DNA from: Bacteroidales bacterium UBA7009
GTDB taxonomy: Bacteria > Bacteroidota > Bacteroidia > Bacteroidales > Paludibacteraceae
Length of the DNA: 16,754 nucleotides
Assembly: GCA_002449665.1 (NCBI GenBank)
Contig: DJXH01000063.1
Coordinates: 1 to 16,754, forward strand
Reading direction: 5' to 3'
Below the pieces are notes generated by a model. The model saw only the letters and a program-made list of their open reading frames with translations. It was not told the origin of the DNA and did not search any database. The first letter of the stretch is position 1; each line of letters opens with the position of its first letter. The position numbers were made by a program, and so were the translations under genes. This document shows, piece after piece, positions 1 through 7,679 of the stretch.

Positions 1-54
1 TAAATTTTTAGTGGACACTAATGAACGTAAATACAAACAAAATATCTCTTTAAT

Positions 55-1038
55 ATGGAAAAGCCCTATGTAGTAGGAGTGGATATGGGAGGCACCAATA
101 CCAAGTTCGGTATAGTGGATGCCCGCGGTCATGTCCTTAACTCGTCGTCTATCAAAACCCAGCAATATACCGACATCAACGAGTATTGCGATGTTCTTTG
201 CTCTGAGATGATGAAACTTGTGAATGTACACGGCGGTATAGACCTTATTCGCGGAGTGGGAGCCGGTGCGCCTAACGCCAACTACTATACGGGCAATATA
301 GAAAACGCCGCCAACCTGCCGTGGAAAGGCATAGTGCCTTTTGCCCAGATGATAAGCGACCGTATGGGAGTGCCGTGCCGTATCACCAACGATGCCAACG
401 CTGCGGCTATGGGCGAGATGACCTACGGCGTTGCCAAGGGTATGAAGAACTTTATTATGATTACCCTCGGTACCGGTGTTGGGTCAGGCATAGTAATAGA
501 CGGCAAGGTGGTCTATGGGCACGATGGTTTTGCCGGCGAACTCGGGCATACGAAGATTATAAGAGATGCTTCGGCACGCCTCTGCGGCTGCGGACAGAAG
601 GGCTGTATAGAAGCCTATGCCTCAGCCAACGGTGTGGCACGGACTGCGCAAGAGTGGGTTACCACAACGGACAAACCGTCGCTATTAAGAGACATACCCA
701 CGGAGAGCATAACGTCCAAAGACGTGTTTGATGCCGCTATGAAAGGCGATGAGATGGCGCGTGAGATATTCGACTATACGGGTACGCTTCTCGGGCAGAA
801 ACTTGCGGACTTCATAGCTTTCTCCGCTCCCGAAGCCATTGTGCTGTTTGGCGGACTGACCAAGGCGGGCGACATACTGCTGCAACCGATAGTAAAAGCG
901 ATGAACGAGAACGTGGTTCGTTTCTGGAAAGACAAGGTGCGCGTACTCTTCTCAAGCCTGAAAGATGCTGATGCAGCTATTCTCGGCGCGTCCGCACTTG
1001 TATGGGATGTGGATGCACAAGCACCGATGACGGTATAA
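55..1038 (+). CDS. ROK-family sugar kinase (probable glucokinase)
   Basis: A cytoplasmic ATP-dependent sugar kinase of the ROK family, probably phosphorylating glucose or a related hexose at the entry to glycolysis. Seen: the phosphate-binding motif DMGGTNTK at residues 10-17, the catalytic Asp in ITNDANAAA (Asp113), and the ROK zinc site formed by His165 (GELGH) and Cys177, Cys179 and Cys184 (CGCGQKGCIE). The C-terminal VLFGGL motif of the ATPase fold is also present. The 327-residue length is normal for the family. The start is the first ATG before the nucleotide-binding strand and is preceded only by an AT-rich leader without a strong Shine-Dalgarno. TAAATTTT at positions 1-8 resembles a -7 box with one mismatch, but its -33 element would lie outside the window. 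The stop overlaps the next start (TAATG), so translation of the deacetylase is probably coupled. The exact sugar (glucose, N-acetylglucosamine, fructose) cannot be read from the sequence. Confidence 0.9.
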   Translation: MEKPYVVGVDMGGTNTKFGIVDARGHVLNSSSIKTQQYTDINEYCDVLCSEMMKLVNVHGGIDLIRGVGAGAPNANYYTGNIENAANLPWKGIVPFAQMISDRMGVPCRITNDANAAAMGEMTYGVAKGMKNFIMITLGTGVGSGIVIDGKVVYGHDGFAGELGHTKIIRDASARLCGCGQKGCIEAYASANGVARTAQEWVTTTDKPSLLRDIPTESITSKDVFDAAMKGDEMAREIFDYTGTLLGQKLADFIAFSAPEAIVLFGGLTKAGDILLQPIVKAMNENVVRFWKDKVRVLFSSLKDADAAILGASALVWDVDAQAPMTV

Positions 1039-1685
1039 TGAAGCGTATCCTCTATCAGTTCCCCTCTTTTCTTCAGCGACTTTATCCCGATGCCGTATGG
1101 CGTGGGGATAAGTCGCTGAAGTGTGTTTATCTGACTTTTGACGACGGACCCGTGCCCGAGGTTACGCCGGATGTGCTTGATATATTAGACCGATACAAGG
1201 TCAAAGCCACTTTCTTTTGGGTAGGGGAGAATGTTATGCGTTATCCCGACCTTGCGCGTGAGGTGGTAAAACGCGGGCACAGCGTAGGCAACCATACGTA
1301 TAATCACCTTAACGGTTGGAAGACACCTCACGCCGTATATATAGAAAATATCCTGAAAGCCGACGATATTATGCGCAATACTCTCGGCACTGATTGGCGG
1401 GGTGTGCGGCTTTTCCGTCCGCCGTACGGGAGGGGCGGAATGAAGGTGCGTCCTTGGCTGCGTGAAAGAGGGTACAAAGTGGTGCTGTGGGATATAATAA
1501 CCCACGACTACAACAAGAACTACACGCCGCAGGAGATAGAAAATATAGTCTTCCGTTATGTCCGTAGCGGTAGCGTTATCCTAATGCACGACAGTATAAA
1601 AGCAAAGAAGAACGTGCTTGCCGCTTTGCCTCGCATTATAGAAGGTCTGCAAAAGCGAGGCTATGATTTCAAGAGTTTAGACTGA
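1038..1685 (+). CDS. Polysaccharide deacetylase (NodB homology domain)
   Basis: A carbohydrate esterase family 4 enzyme, a metal-dependent hydrolase that removes N- or O-acetyl groups from a polysaccharide such as peptidoglycan or an N-acetylglucosamine polymer. All five NodB motifs are visible: TFDDGP (33-38, Asp35 and Asp36), HSVGNHTYNH (metal ligands His86 and His90), RPPYGRGG (127-134), WDIITHDY (151-158) and LMHDS (182-186, catalytic His184). The 215-residue protein is essentially the catalytic domain alone. No clear signal peptide is seen, although the N-terminus (FPSFLQRLYP) could lie near the membrane. A longer reading from 1002 is open but lies inside the kinase gene. The ATG at 1038 overlaps the kinase stop and fits the family N-terminus, so it is preferred. 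The 3' end overlaps the convergent pnuC gene by 25 bp. The substrate is unknown. Confidence 0.9.
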   Translation: MKRILYQFPSFLQRLYPDAVWRGDKSLKCVYLTFDDGPVPEVTPDVLDILDRYKVKATFFWVGENVMRYPDLAREVVKRGHSVGNHTYNHLNGWKTPHAVYIENILKADDIMRNTLGTDWRGVRLFRPPYGRGGMKVRPWLRERGYKVVLWDIITHDYNKNYTPQEIENIVFRYVRSGSVILMHDSIKAKKNVLAALPRIIEGLQKRGYDFKSLD

Positions 1686-2356
1686 ACAGATTCTTTTTCC
1701 GCTTTTTTCCAATTAACGAATCCGTATATGCAGTTGGCGCACCAGAAAGCGTACTGCATCAGCATACAGGCATTGCCTGCTTGCGCCCACATGATAACGT
1801 ATAGTATATCTATGGCAAACCAGATATACCACTGCTCTTTGTATGCCGTTACCATCAGTATCTGCGCGGCTATGGCGGGGACGGTGGTGAAAGCATCAAA
1901 GTAGGGCTGTGTGTCGTCGGTATAAAGAGACAGCAGTTTGCCCACTGCAACGGAGCAGATAACGAGAAGGAGAACAAGCGGCACGAAAAATTTGGCAGAT
2001 AGTGTTCTCGGGGTGATAAGTCGCTCTGTGCGGTCGTGTGAAGAAGCAGAGTCGGTTTTGAGCAGTCGTCGCCACGAGTAGATGCCGTATATCTGACTGA
2101 CGAAATAAAAGGCGTTCATCGCTATGCCGGCATAGAAGCGCTCGAGGTAGCAAAGGTAGGTGTAGGTGATAATCTGTCCGAAGCCGAAGACGAATGTCAA
2201 TATATTTCCTTCTGAACAAAGTACGACGGAGCATATACCGAGCAGTCCGCTCACGAGCGACATAGGGTGGGCTGGCATCCAAAAGTAGGCAATAACCTGT
2301 ACGGCAAGACCGAGGGCGAGGAATGAGCGTGCAAAGAGGTTATTTGCTTTTTTCAT
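1661..2356 (-). CDS. pnuC: Nicotinamide riboside transporter PnuC
   Basis: An inner-membrane facilitator of the PnuC family that imports nicotinamide riboside or a related vitamin (some homologues carry thiamine or riboflavin), feeding NAD salvage. The 231 residues hold about seven hydrophobic segments and the family's aromatic signatures: FYFVSQIYGIYSWRR near residues 83-97 and QWYIWFAIDILYVIMW in the second half. The C-terminus has the usual YGFVNWKK. Length is typical. It is the last gene of a minus-strand run, and its start overlaps the end of the lipoprotein gene by 17 bp, so it is probably translated from the same transcript. No thiamine or other riboswitch leader is possible in that overlap, which favours nicotinamide riboside over thiamine only weakly. 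Its stop lies inside the convergent deacetylase gene, with no room for a separate terminator. Confidence 0.88.
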   Translation of the reverse strand: MKKANNLFARSFLALGLAVQVIAYFWMPAHPMSLVSGLLGICSVVLCSEGNILTFVFGFGQIITYTYLCYLERFYAGIAMNAFYFVSQIYGIYSWRRLLKTDSASSHDRTERLITPRTLSAKFFVPLVLLLVICSVAVGKLLSLYTDDTQPYFDAFTTVPAIAAQILMVTAYKEQWYIWFAIDILYVIMWAQAGNACMLMQYAFWCANCIYGFVNWKKAEKESVQSKLLKS

Positions 2357-4163
2357 CGGGTATGAGTTCTTTGGGCTTTTGTTCGGTGAGCGGAACTATA
2401 GTCCAGTCAAACATTTCTTCAAACTCCCAGTTGGCTTTGAGTACCAGTTTCTTATTGAGGTAGAACACTTGTTCGGGTTGGCTGTGTTTGAGCCAGTCGC
2501 CGGTAGTCCATTCGCCGTCGCCGTTTTCGTCTATGAAGAGGCGGAGGTAGTAGGTAGCGGCGGGGAGGTAGCGGAATGTGTTTTTGCCTGCCGTGGCACG
2601 CTCAGTCCTGACGACTGCATCTTTGTCGTTGAGCAGTTGGAGTACAGCCCTGTCGTCTGAGTGAGCAAGGGTGATATAGAGGGTGGCATAGTCTTCTTCC
2701 GCCTTTGAGGAGAATGTTATGTCTGTTTTGTTGTTGCTGCGGCCGTAAATATCTCTAAAGGCGGCAGAGTCAAGAGTAAGTTTGTATTCGGACTGCTGAC
2801 GGAGGGCGAATATAACTTGGTAGGTCATGCTGTCGGCTGTTATTGCGGCGAGGGTGAATGGCAGGTCTTTGAAGACGGTGTCGTGTTTCTGCTGCAAGTG
2901 TATGAGGTCGCGGTTAAGTTGTACTAACGGCGTTTCGGTATGCAGCACGAGTGTGTCGCCGAGGTTGAGGCTGCCTCTGATGTTGGATGTAATGCCTATA
3001 TAGGGTGTGAGGGCATTGTCAGCCAATTTCTTCTTTTTGTTCTTGCTTTTGCGGAAGACGGTCCACAGTGTGTCGGTTTGAGCGTAGAGGTTGTATGCAG
3101 AGTCGGATTTTTGGTAGGTAAGGCTTATTTGCAGTGAGTCGGTGGCTATAATGGCGGAGTCTTTGAGCCAGCAGGTGATGGTGTCAAGTGCGGCATTGTG
3201 GCTCAGGGTGTAGTTGATGGTTGTATCGGGGTGGAGGAAGGTTAGGGCAGGCAACTCAGGTTGTGAGCGACTGAAAATAAGGTTGATATAGTGGGGTTTC
3301 TCCCGCGTGGTCTTAACGAGATACGATTGTGTCTTGTCCTCGTCGAAGCAGAGCAGCAGCAGTTCGGACGGCTCGTAGTAATAGTATTGTGCGGTGTAGA
3401 TGCTGTCAGGCAGGTGGTGTAGGCTGTCGCCGATAAGCGTATCACGCCATACGGTATCAAGTTCGTTGCGGATATTGATATATGGTGTTATTATTTCGTC
3501 CGAGTATGCCAAGGCTTCTCCCTGGTCGTAGGCGTAGTTGTGGTTGAGGTCGTTGAGTGCGAAGAGGCGGTAGGAGCCGTGGTGAATGTTTTTAATGCTG
3601 AACTCGCCCTTTTCGTTTGTTTTGCCTATGCGGGTAAAGGGCAGGGTGGAGAAGGCTGTGTCGCTCAGATTGGACTGTATGCCTACTATTATGCCTCTCT
3701 TCGGGTTGAGTGTCTGTGCATTGAGGACGGTGCCGTATATCTCAAGCGAGTCGATGCTTGAGCCGGTGGAAAAACTGAAGGCGTAGTTCTCAAGAGGGTT
3801 GTTTTCGTTGTTGTCTTGTATGGCACTGCCGAAGTCAAGAGTATAGGTAGTATTTGGCAGCAGGCTGTCTTGGAAGAGGATGTGAATCTTCTTCCCGTAT
3901 GCGGTTATTTGCGGCGGGTGTACTTGCGGCGGGGAGATGATGATGTTGTCGGCAGGGTTGTTGAGGAGTATGTACTCATTGAAGGCAAGGTCTATTTTGT
4001 TGCCGCTGAATTGCAGAGTGCCGTTGTCGGGTTTGGTTTTTGTTACTTTGGGCGGTGTGGTGTCTTTCGGTCCGCCTTGCGGTCCCGTACCCCTATTGGC
4101 GCAAGCCGATATGACGACAAGCACGATAGTGCAAAGAACGATATGTAATCTGTTGCCGGTCAT
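2340..4163 (-). CDS. Envelope lipoprotein with N-terminal Ig-like (Big_5/SbsA) domain
   Basis: A 607-residue predicted lipoprotein of a family widespread in Bacteroidetes and usually named only as Ig-like domain-containing protein; no biochemical role is established. Seen: a signal peptide ending in a lipobox (VISAC, Cys21), a short linker GPQGGPKDTTPPKV, then an SbsA/Big_5-type Ig-like domain at about residues 38-135 (KIDLAFNEYI, LLPNTTYTLDFG, NYAFSFSTG). A transthyretin-like beta domain follows at about 140-215 (GEFSIKNIHHGSYRLFALNDLN). The long middle section is Ser/Thr-rich. A C-terminal beta segment carries the Asp-rich loop FIDENGDGEW. It sits 6 nt after the S41 protease gene and overlaps pnuC by 17 bp. 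A link to the protease or to envelope maintenance is suggested only by position. Confidence 0.8.
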   Translation of the reverse strand: MTGNRLHIVLCTIVLVVISACANRGTGPQGGPKDTTPPKVTKTKPDNGTLQFSGNKIDLAFNEYILLNNPADNIIISPPQVHPPQITAYGKKIHILFQDSLLPNTTYTLDFGSAIQDNNENNPLENYAFSFSTGSSIDSLEIYGTVLNAQTLNPKRGIIVGIQSNLSDTAFSTLPFTRIGKTNEKGEFSIKNIHHGSYRLFALNDLNHNYAYDQGEALAYSDEIITPYINIRNELDTVWRDTLIGDSLHHLPDSIYTAQYYYYEPSELLLLCFDEDKTQSYLVKTTREKPHYINLIFSRSQPELPALTFLHPDTTINYTLSHNAALDTITCWLKDSAIIATDSLQISLTYQKSDSAYNLYAQTDTLWTVFRKSKNKKKKLADNALTPYIGITSNIRGSLNLGDTLVLHTETPLVQLNRDLIHLQQKHDTVFKDLPFTLAAITADSMTYQVIFALRQQSEYKLTLDSAAFRDIYGRSNNKTDITFSSKAEEDYATLYITLAHSDDRAVLQLLNDKDAVVRTERATAGKNTFRYLPAATYYLRLFIDENGDGEWTTGDWLKHSQPEQVFYLNKKLVLKANWEFEEMFDWTIVPLTEQKPKELIPDEKSK

Positions 4164-4169
4164 ATCGGG

Positions 4170-5762
4170 TTACTGTTTGTTTTTAATGACTTCTATGGCT
4201 TTTTGCAGTTCTTTGTCGTCGCGCAGCATATAGATTATTTTGCCTTTCTGGAAGTAGTATCGTTCTGCTATCTCCGCACCGATAAGGCGTTTTATCTCCT
4301 CTTTGTGTCGATAGACGGCATCCTTGAACGACGGTTTGAGCATTGTCTGCAGGCTGTCCATAAGTGAGAGTGTTGCAGGTGCGAGGTCTTCGTCTTTAGC
4401 CATTGTGAGCAGTTCGTCAAAGTAGCGCGATGTCTCGGTCTCGTATTTGAAGTTGCTGTTTTCAAGGAAAAGGATAAAGTCTTCCAAGTCGCTGTCAGTT
4501 ACGGCGAAAGAGTCGGGCGGCGCGATGGATGTGTGTGTCTGTCGGTAGAGGTTGGCATAGTCGAAGAAACAGTGCTGCCGGAAGAGCGTGTAGGTGATGT
4601 CAAGTTTGCTTGTGTCTGTTATCACTACGTCGGGCAGTATGCCGCCGGCTGTATCTTTTTCGAGTTTCTGTCCTCTTTGTCTTGCTCCGTAGTCGATGGC
4701 TTGTATGCATCTGCCTGATGGCAGGTAGTAGTGGGCGGTGGTTACTTTGAGGTGTCCGTCGTATGCTATGGGTCTTATGCTCTGTACGAGTCCTTTGCCG
4801 AAGGTGCGTTGTCCGACAATAGTGGCTCTGCCGAGGTCTTGCAGGCTGCCGCTTACTATCTCCGAGGCGGAAGCAGACTGACCGTTGACGAGAATGACTA
4901 ACGGCAGGTCTTTATATACGGGCGATGCGGCGGTGGTGTAGGAGCGGTTGGAGTTTTGTGTCTTGCCTTTGGTGCTGACCACTTCGGTGCCTTTGTCTAC
5001 AAAGAAACCGACGAGTTGCACGGCTTCGTCTATCAGTCCGCCGCCGTTGCCGCGAAGGTCAAGGATAAGTCGGTCGATACTGTCTTTTTGCGACATCGTT
5101 TCTATCGCTTGCAGTACGTCCATCGCGCTGCCTGCCGTAAACTCGGAGAAGAGAATATAGCCCGTTTTGGCGTTTGGCGACTGCTCGGTGGGGTTGTTTA
5201 TGGCTGTGTAGTAGCCTATGGCTGGCAGGTGTATCTCACGGCGTGTCAGTTCTTTTACTATGGGTTTGCTTTCGCCTTGTCGTTCTATGGTGAGCCTGAC
5301 CGTTGTACCTGCTTCGCCTCGCAGCATATTGCTCACCTCGCGGGTGGTCATACCGTAGCACTTGGTGTTGTCTATCTTCAGTATCTTGTCGCCTGCGCGG
5401 ACATCGTTTGTTTGGGCAGGCATACCCTCGTAGGGTTCGGATATAAAGACGCAACTGTCGCGTTGCATAATGAGTGCGCCTATGCCGCCGTATTTGCCGG
5501 TGGTCATAATGCGCAGGTTGTCATCGTCCTGCTTGGGTATATAGACCGTATATGGGTCAATCTTGGCGAGCATACGGCGTATGCCTTCTTCGGTGATGTC
5601 GTTGTAGTTCAGAGTGTCGGCATAGTTGATGTCAAGTTGACGCATAACGTCTGTTATGATTGTCAGGCTTTTGTCTATCTGTGTCGATTTGTGTTGGGCA
5701 GCGGCATTTGATGCCCAAAAAACAAATCCTGCAAGAAGAAATATGAAGTGTTTGCTGTTCAT
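4170..5762 (-). CDS. S41-family carboxy-terminal processing protease (Prc/CtpA type)
   Basis: An exported serine protease that would act in the periplasm, trimming or degrading proteins from their C-termini. Domains in order: signal peptide (cleavage probably after ASNAAA, residue 22), an N-terminal helical region, a PDZ domain at about 85-165 (GKYGGIGALI, RAGDKILKIDN) and the S41 peptidase core at about 180-400. The catalytic pair is visible: Ser298 in NGQSASASEI and Lys323 in RTFGKGLVQ, with the 25-residue spacing found in other C-terminal processing proteases. The glycine-rich DLRGNGGG at 235-242 is also typical. A helical C-terminal extension of about 130 residues follows, as in Bacteroidetes homologues. 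It lies 11 nt downstream of coaD and 6 nt before the lipoprotein gene. The physiological substrate is unknown. Confidence 0.92.
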   Translation of the reverse strand: MNSKHFIFLLAGFVFWASNAAAQHKSTQIDKSLTIITDVMRQLDINYADTLNYNDITEEGIRRMLAKIDPYTVYIPKQDDDNLRIMTTGKYGGIGALIMQRDSCVFISEPYEGMPAQTNDVRAGDKILKIDNTKCYGMTTREVSNMLRGEAGTTVRLTIERQGESKPIVKELTRREIHLPAIGYYTAINNPTEQSPNAKTGYILFSEFTAGSAMDVLQAIETMSQKDSIDRLILDLRGNGGGLIDEAVQLVGFFVDKGTEVVSTKGKTQNSNRSYTTAASPVYKDLPLVILVNGQSASASEIVSGSLQDLGRATIVGQRTFGKGLVQSIRPIAYDGHLKVTTAHYYLPSGRCIQAIDYGARQRGQKLEKDTAGGILPDVVITDTSKLDITYTLFRQHCFFDYANLYRQTHTSIAPPDSFAVTDSDLEDFILFLENSNFKYETETSRYFDELLTMAKDEDLAPATLSLMDSLQTMLKPSFKDAVYRHKEEIKRLIGAEIAERYYFQKGKIIYMLRDDKELQKAIEVIKNKQ

Positions 5763-5773
5763 GTTGTTGCTGT

Positions 5774-6238
5774 TTATTCGTTGGTCGCGGAGCCTGCTTT
5801 GGCTGGCAGGAAGGCGGTGATGTCTTTGTTGTATGAGTAGAGGTCGCGCACGAGGGTCGAACTGATATGTGCGTATTCGGGGCGGGTATAGAGGAGGATG
5901 GTCTCTATGTTGCCGAGTTGCTTGTTGGCTTCAGCCATATTGCGCTCATACTCAAAGTCTTCTACACACCGTATACCGCGAAGGATAAAACCGGCGTTCT
6001 GCTCGCGGGCGAAATCGACGGTAAGGCAGTCGTATATCTCCACTTTTATTTTGTCTTCGTCGGCAAAGGCGTTCTCTATGGCAGTAAGGCGTTCGCGAAT
6101 GGGGAAAGTCTCTTTTTTTACGCTGTTTCTGCCTATGCCTATTATTATCTCGTCAAACAGCTCGAGTCCGCGTTTGGCTATGTCGTAATGACCTATGGTA
6201 AAGGGGTCAAAGCTCCCCGGAAAGATGGCACGTCTCAT
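5774..6238 (-). CDS. coaD: Pantetheine-phosphate adenylyltransferase
   Basis: A cytoplasmic nucleotidyltransferase that makes dephospho-CoA from 4'-phosphopantetheine and ATP, the penultimate step of CoA synthesis. Seen: the GSFDPFTIGH motif at residues 8-17 (the T/HxGH ATP-binding motif), ILRGIR (about 88-93) and the ISSTLVRDL segment (about 126-134), all diagnostic of CoaD. The length of 154 residues is standard. The start is fixed by the family N-terminus (MRRAIFPGSFDP), so the 32-nt overlap with the end of the upstream acyltransferase gene is genuine. The C-terminal tail (LPAKAGSATNE) is not conserved. It is part of the minus-strand run and is followed after 11 nt by the S41 protease gene. 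Confidence 0.95.
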   Translation of the reverse strand: MRRAIFPGSFDPFTIGHYDIAKRGLELFDEIIIGIGRNSVKKETFPIRERLTAIENAFADEDKIKVEIYDCLTVDFAREQNAGFILRGIRCVEDFEYERNMAEANKQLGNIETILLYTRPEYAHISSTLVRDLYSYNKDITAFLPAKAGSATNE

Positions 6239-7202
6239 AGTTTTTCACTTGGTTGTTATACATTTCGTATATCTTGCTTTTGAGAAAAGCGGTATCTTTG
6301 TTTTCTATGTCGATTTTCTCCACTTGGAGGTTTACGTATCTGTCAAATTCTTCTCCTCGCTCGAATATCTCGTATGCGGAATATATCTGTCTGTCTATTT
6401 GTGTTGCCACTGCCCGAATCTGTTCGTTGCGGTTGAGCGGGGCGAGTTCAGCCTCGTGGAGGTCAATCCAATGGTTGAGAGAAGGGGTGATGCGGTGTAC
6501 CACCTTGCCTTTGTAGCCTTTGATGCCGGTAGCCATACTGTGAATGTCGTCCTCTTTGCTCTTCGTCCAATCGGGATTGTCGCGTTTGAGCTGCATCTCG
6601 CGGGCTTTGAGGAAGTCGCAGGGGTCGTATTGGTAGGTTATGCTGTCGGGGCAGATATTCAGCCGTTTGAGTTGCTCCAAGAGACTCAATTGCTGCGGGT
6701 TGTGGAGAGTCAGCATTTTTATCACGGCATCTTGCGTTTTGTCGTTGCCGTCTTTGGCTCGTCCTTCTCTTTGTGCTATCCACACGCTCTCGCCTTTGTC
6801 GCGCAAGGAGCCTATGTAGCCGGAGAGGTGTTGCGAGCGGGTCAGTACTTCTCTCGGCGTACCGCCTCTGATGACGGAGAAGCAGCGGTTGAACTTGCAT
6901 ACGTGTTCTATCCAACTCCTGCCGTAGAGGTTGGTTCCCATACCCATATAGGGACGTATGCCGTACTGCTCTTTGAGCATAATGCTCAGCCATGCCGCAT
7001 CCATTACGATGTCGCGGTGGTTGCTTATGAAGACGGCTCCGCCGGTGAGGTCGGACTTGTCGCACCTGAGTTCAAGCGAAAGGGAGGTGGTTGTCTTCCT
7101 TGCGAGCCTGTGCAGAAAAGGGAACATACCGATGGCATCGGCTATGTTGAGCAGGGTAGGGAGGTCGTATGCCCTGATGTCTTTGTATATATCTTTTTTC
7201 AT
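6207..7202 (-). CDS. PlsC-like glycerolipid acyltransferase
   Basis: A probable membrane-associated acyltransferase related to 1-acylglycerol-3-phosphate and glycerol-3-phosphate acyltransferases, acting in phospholipid synthesis. Seen: the family block FISNHRDIVMD at residues 58-68, which replaces the usual NHxxxxD; a second block FNRCFSVIRGG (about 104-114); and WIAQREGRAKDG (about 141-152), equivalent to the substrate-binding EGTRS block. The 331 residues exceed a minimal PlsC and include a C-terminal extension of about 160 residues with no recognised domain. His-Asp spacing in the catalytic block is five residues rather than four. I believe this is a feature of a Bacteroidetes subfamily, but could not verify it. 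The start codon overlaps the yigZ stop by one base (TAATG) and its 3' end overlaps coaD by 32 bp, both signs of one operon. The acyl acceptor is unknown. Confidence 0.8.
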   Translation of the reverse strand: MKKDIYKDIRAYDLPTLLNIADAIGMFPFLHRLARKTTTSLSLELRCDKSDLTGGAVFISNHRDIVMDAAWLSIMLKEQYGIRPYMGMGTNLYGRSWIEHVCKFNRCFSVIRGGTPREVLTRSQHLSGYIGSLRDKGESVWIAQREGRAKDGNDKTQDAVIKMLTLHNPQQLSLLEQLKRLNICPDSITYQYDPCDFLKAREMQLKRDNPDWTKSKEDDIHSMATGIKGYKGKVVHRITPSLNHWIDLHEAELAPLNRNEQIRAVATQIDRQIYSAYEIFERGEEFDRYVNLQVEKIDIENKDTAFLKSKIYEMYNNQVKNYETCHLSGEL

Positions 7203-7564
7203 TATTGTGCAGTGAGGTTTGTTATTGCTTCTTTGGCGGCTTCGCGGTAGGCTACAATCAGTCCGCCCGTACCGAGCAGAGTGCCGCCGAAGTAGCGTAC
7301 TACCACCACAAGCAGGTTGTCGTGTTTGGCAGCATCTATAGCGCGTAGTATGGGTGGACCGGCGGTGCCGTGCGGCTCGCCGTCGTCTTTAGTACGCCAG
7401 AGATTCGCGCCCAACCGATAGGCATAGCATACGTGCCGCGCATCGTGATATTTTTTCTTGTACCACGCAACGTGCTCTTTGGCTTCGTCTTCCGAAGCAA
7501 TCGGCTCGGCAAAGCCTAAAAACTTGGAGCCTCTGTCTTTGTATATGCTTTTGCCTATACTCAT
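7202..7564 (-). CDS. YigZ/IMPACT-family protein, N-terminal domain only
   Basis: A small cytoplasmic protein of the YigZ/IMPACT (UPF0029) family, whose role in bacteria is poorly defined; eukaryotic IMPACT modulates translational control. Seen: KDRGSKFLGF near the start, DARHVCYAYRLG, the signature DDGEPHGTAGPPIL, and VVVVRYFGGTLLGTGGLIVAY. Family members are usually about 200 residues with a C-terminal ferredoxin-like domain. This one stops after about 120 residues and lacks that domain. The frame is open upstream to an ATG at 7606, but a consensus -7 box lies at 7576-7583 between the two starts, so the ATG at 7564 is preferred. That leaves a leader of only about 6-8 nt. The stop overlaps the acyltransferase start (TAATG). 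It is the first gene of the minus-strand operon. Confidence 0.82.
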   Translation of the reverse strand: MSIGKSIYKDRGSKFLGFAEPIASEDEAKEHVAWYKKKYHDARHVCYAYRLGANLWRTKDDGEPHGTAGPPILRAIDAAKHDNLLVVVVRYFGGTLLGTGGLIVAYREAAKEAITNLTAQ

Positions 7565-7575
7565 ATAAAATCGCG

Positions 7576-7606
7576 CAAAAGTACGTGATTTTTTCCGAAA
7601 TGACAA
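7576..7606 (-). promoter_or_regulatory. Bacteroidetes-type promoter of the yigZ-to-pnuC operon
   Basis: On the minus strand a TACTTTTG box (7583 to 7576) matches TAnnTTTG. A TTG lies 20 nt upstream (7606 to 7604) in the -33 position. Transcription would begin near 7570, only about 6-8 nt before the preferred yigZ ATG at 7564. This placement argues against the longer start at 7606. It is back-to-back with the nucleotidase promoter. Confidence 0.6.
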
Positions 7607-7610
7607 TTAT

Positions 7611-7643
7611 TTTGTACAATATAATATATTTTTCGTACCTTTG
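7611..7643 (+). promoter_or_regulatory. Bacteroidetes-type promoter of the 5'-nucleotidase gene
   Basis: TTTG at 7611-7614 and TACCTTTG at 7636-7643 are separated by 21 nt, matching the Bacteroidetes primary sigma consensus. Transcription would start near 7648, giving a leader of about 30 nt before the ATG at 7680. The extended sequence TTCGTACCTTTG around the box is identical to that of the araC promoter at 15361-15372. Confidence 0.75.
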
Positions 7644-7679
7644 CGGGTGTTTTTGAACGTAAAATAAATTTCAACGGAA

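Noticed and set aside
4956..5711. Long plus-strand open frame (251 codons) opposite the S41 protease gene
   Set aside because: It is the shadow of a real gene on the other strand. The protease has full catalytic motifs and a signal peptide, and the antisense product shows no recognisable domain.
6195..7250. 351-codon plus-strand open frame opposite the acyltransferase gene
   Set aside because: It mirrors the acyltransferase gene almost exactly. The minus-strand product has family motifs and operon overlaps; the plus-strand product has none.
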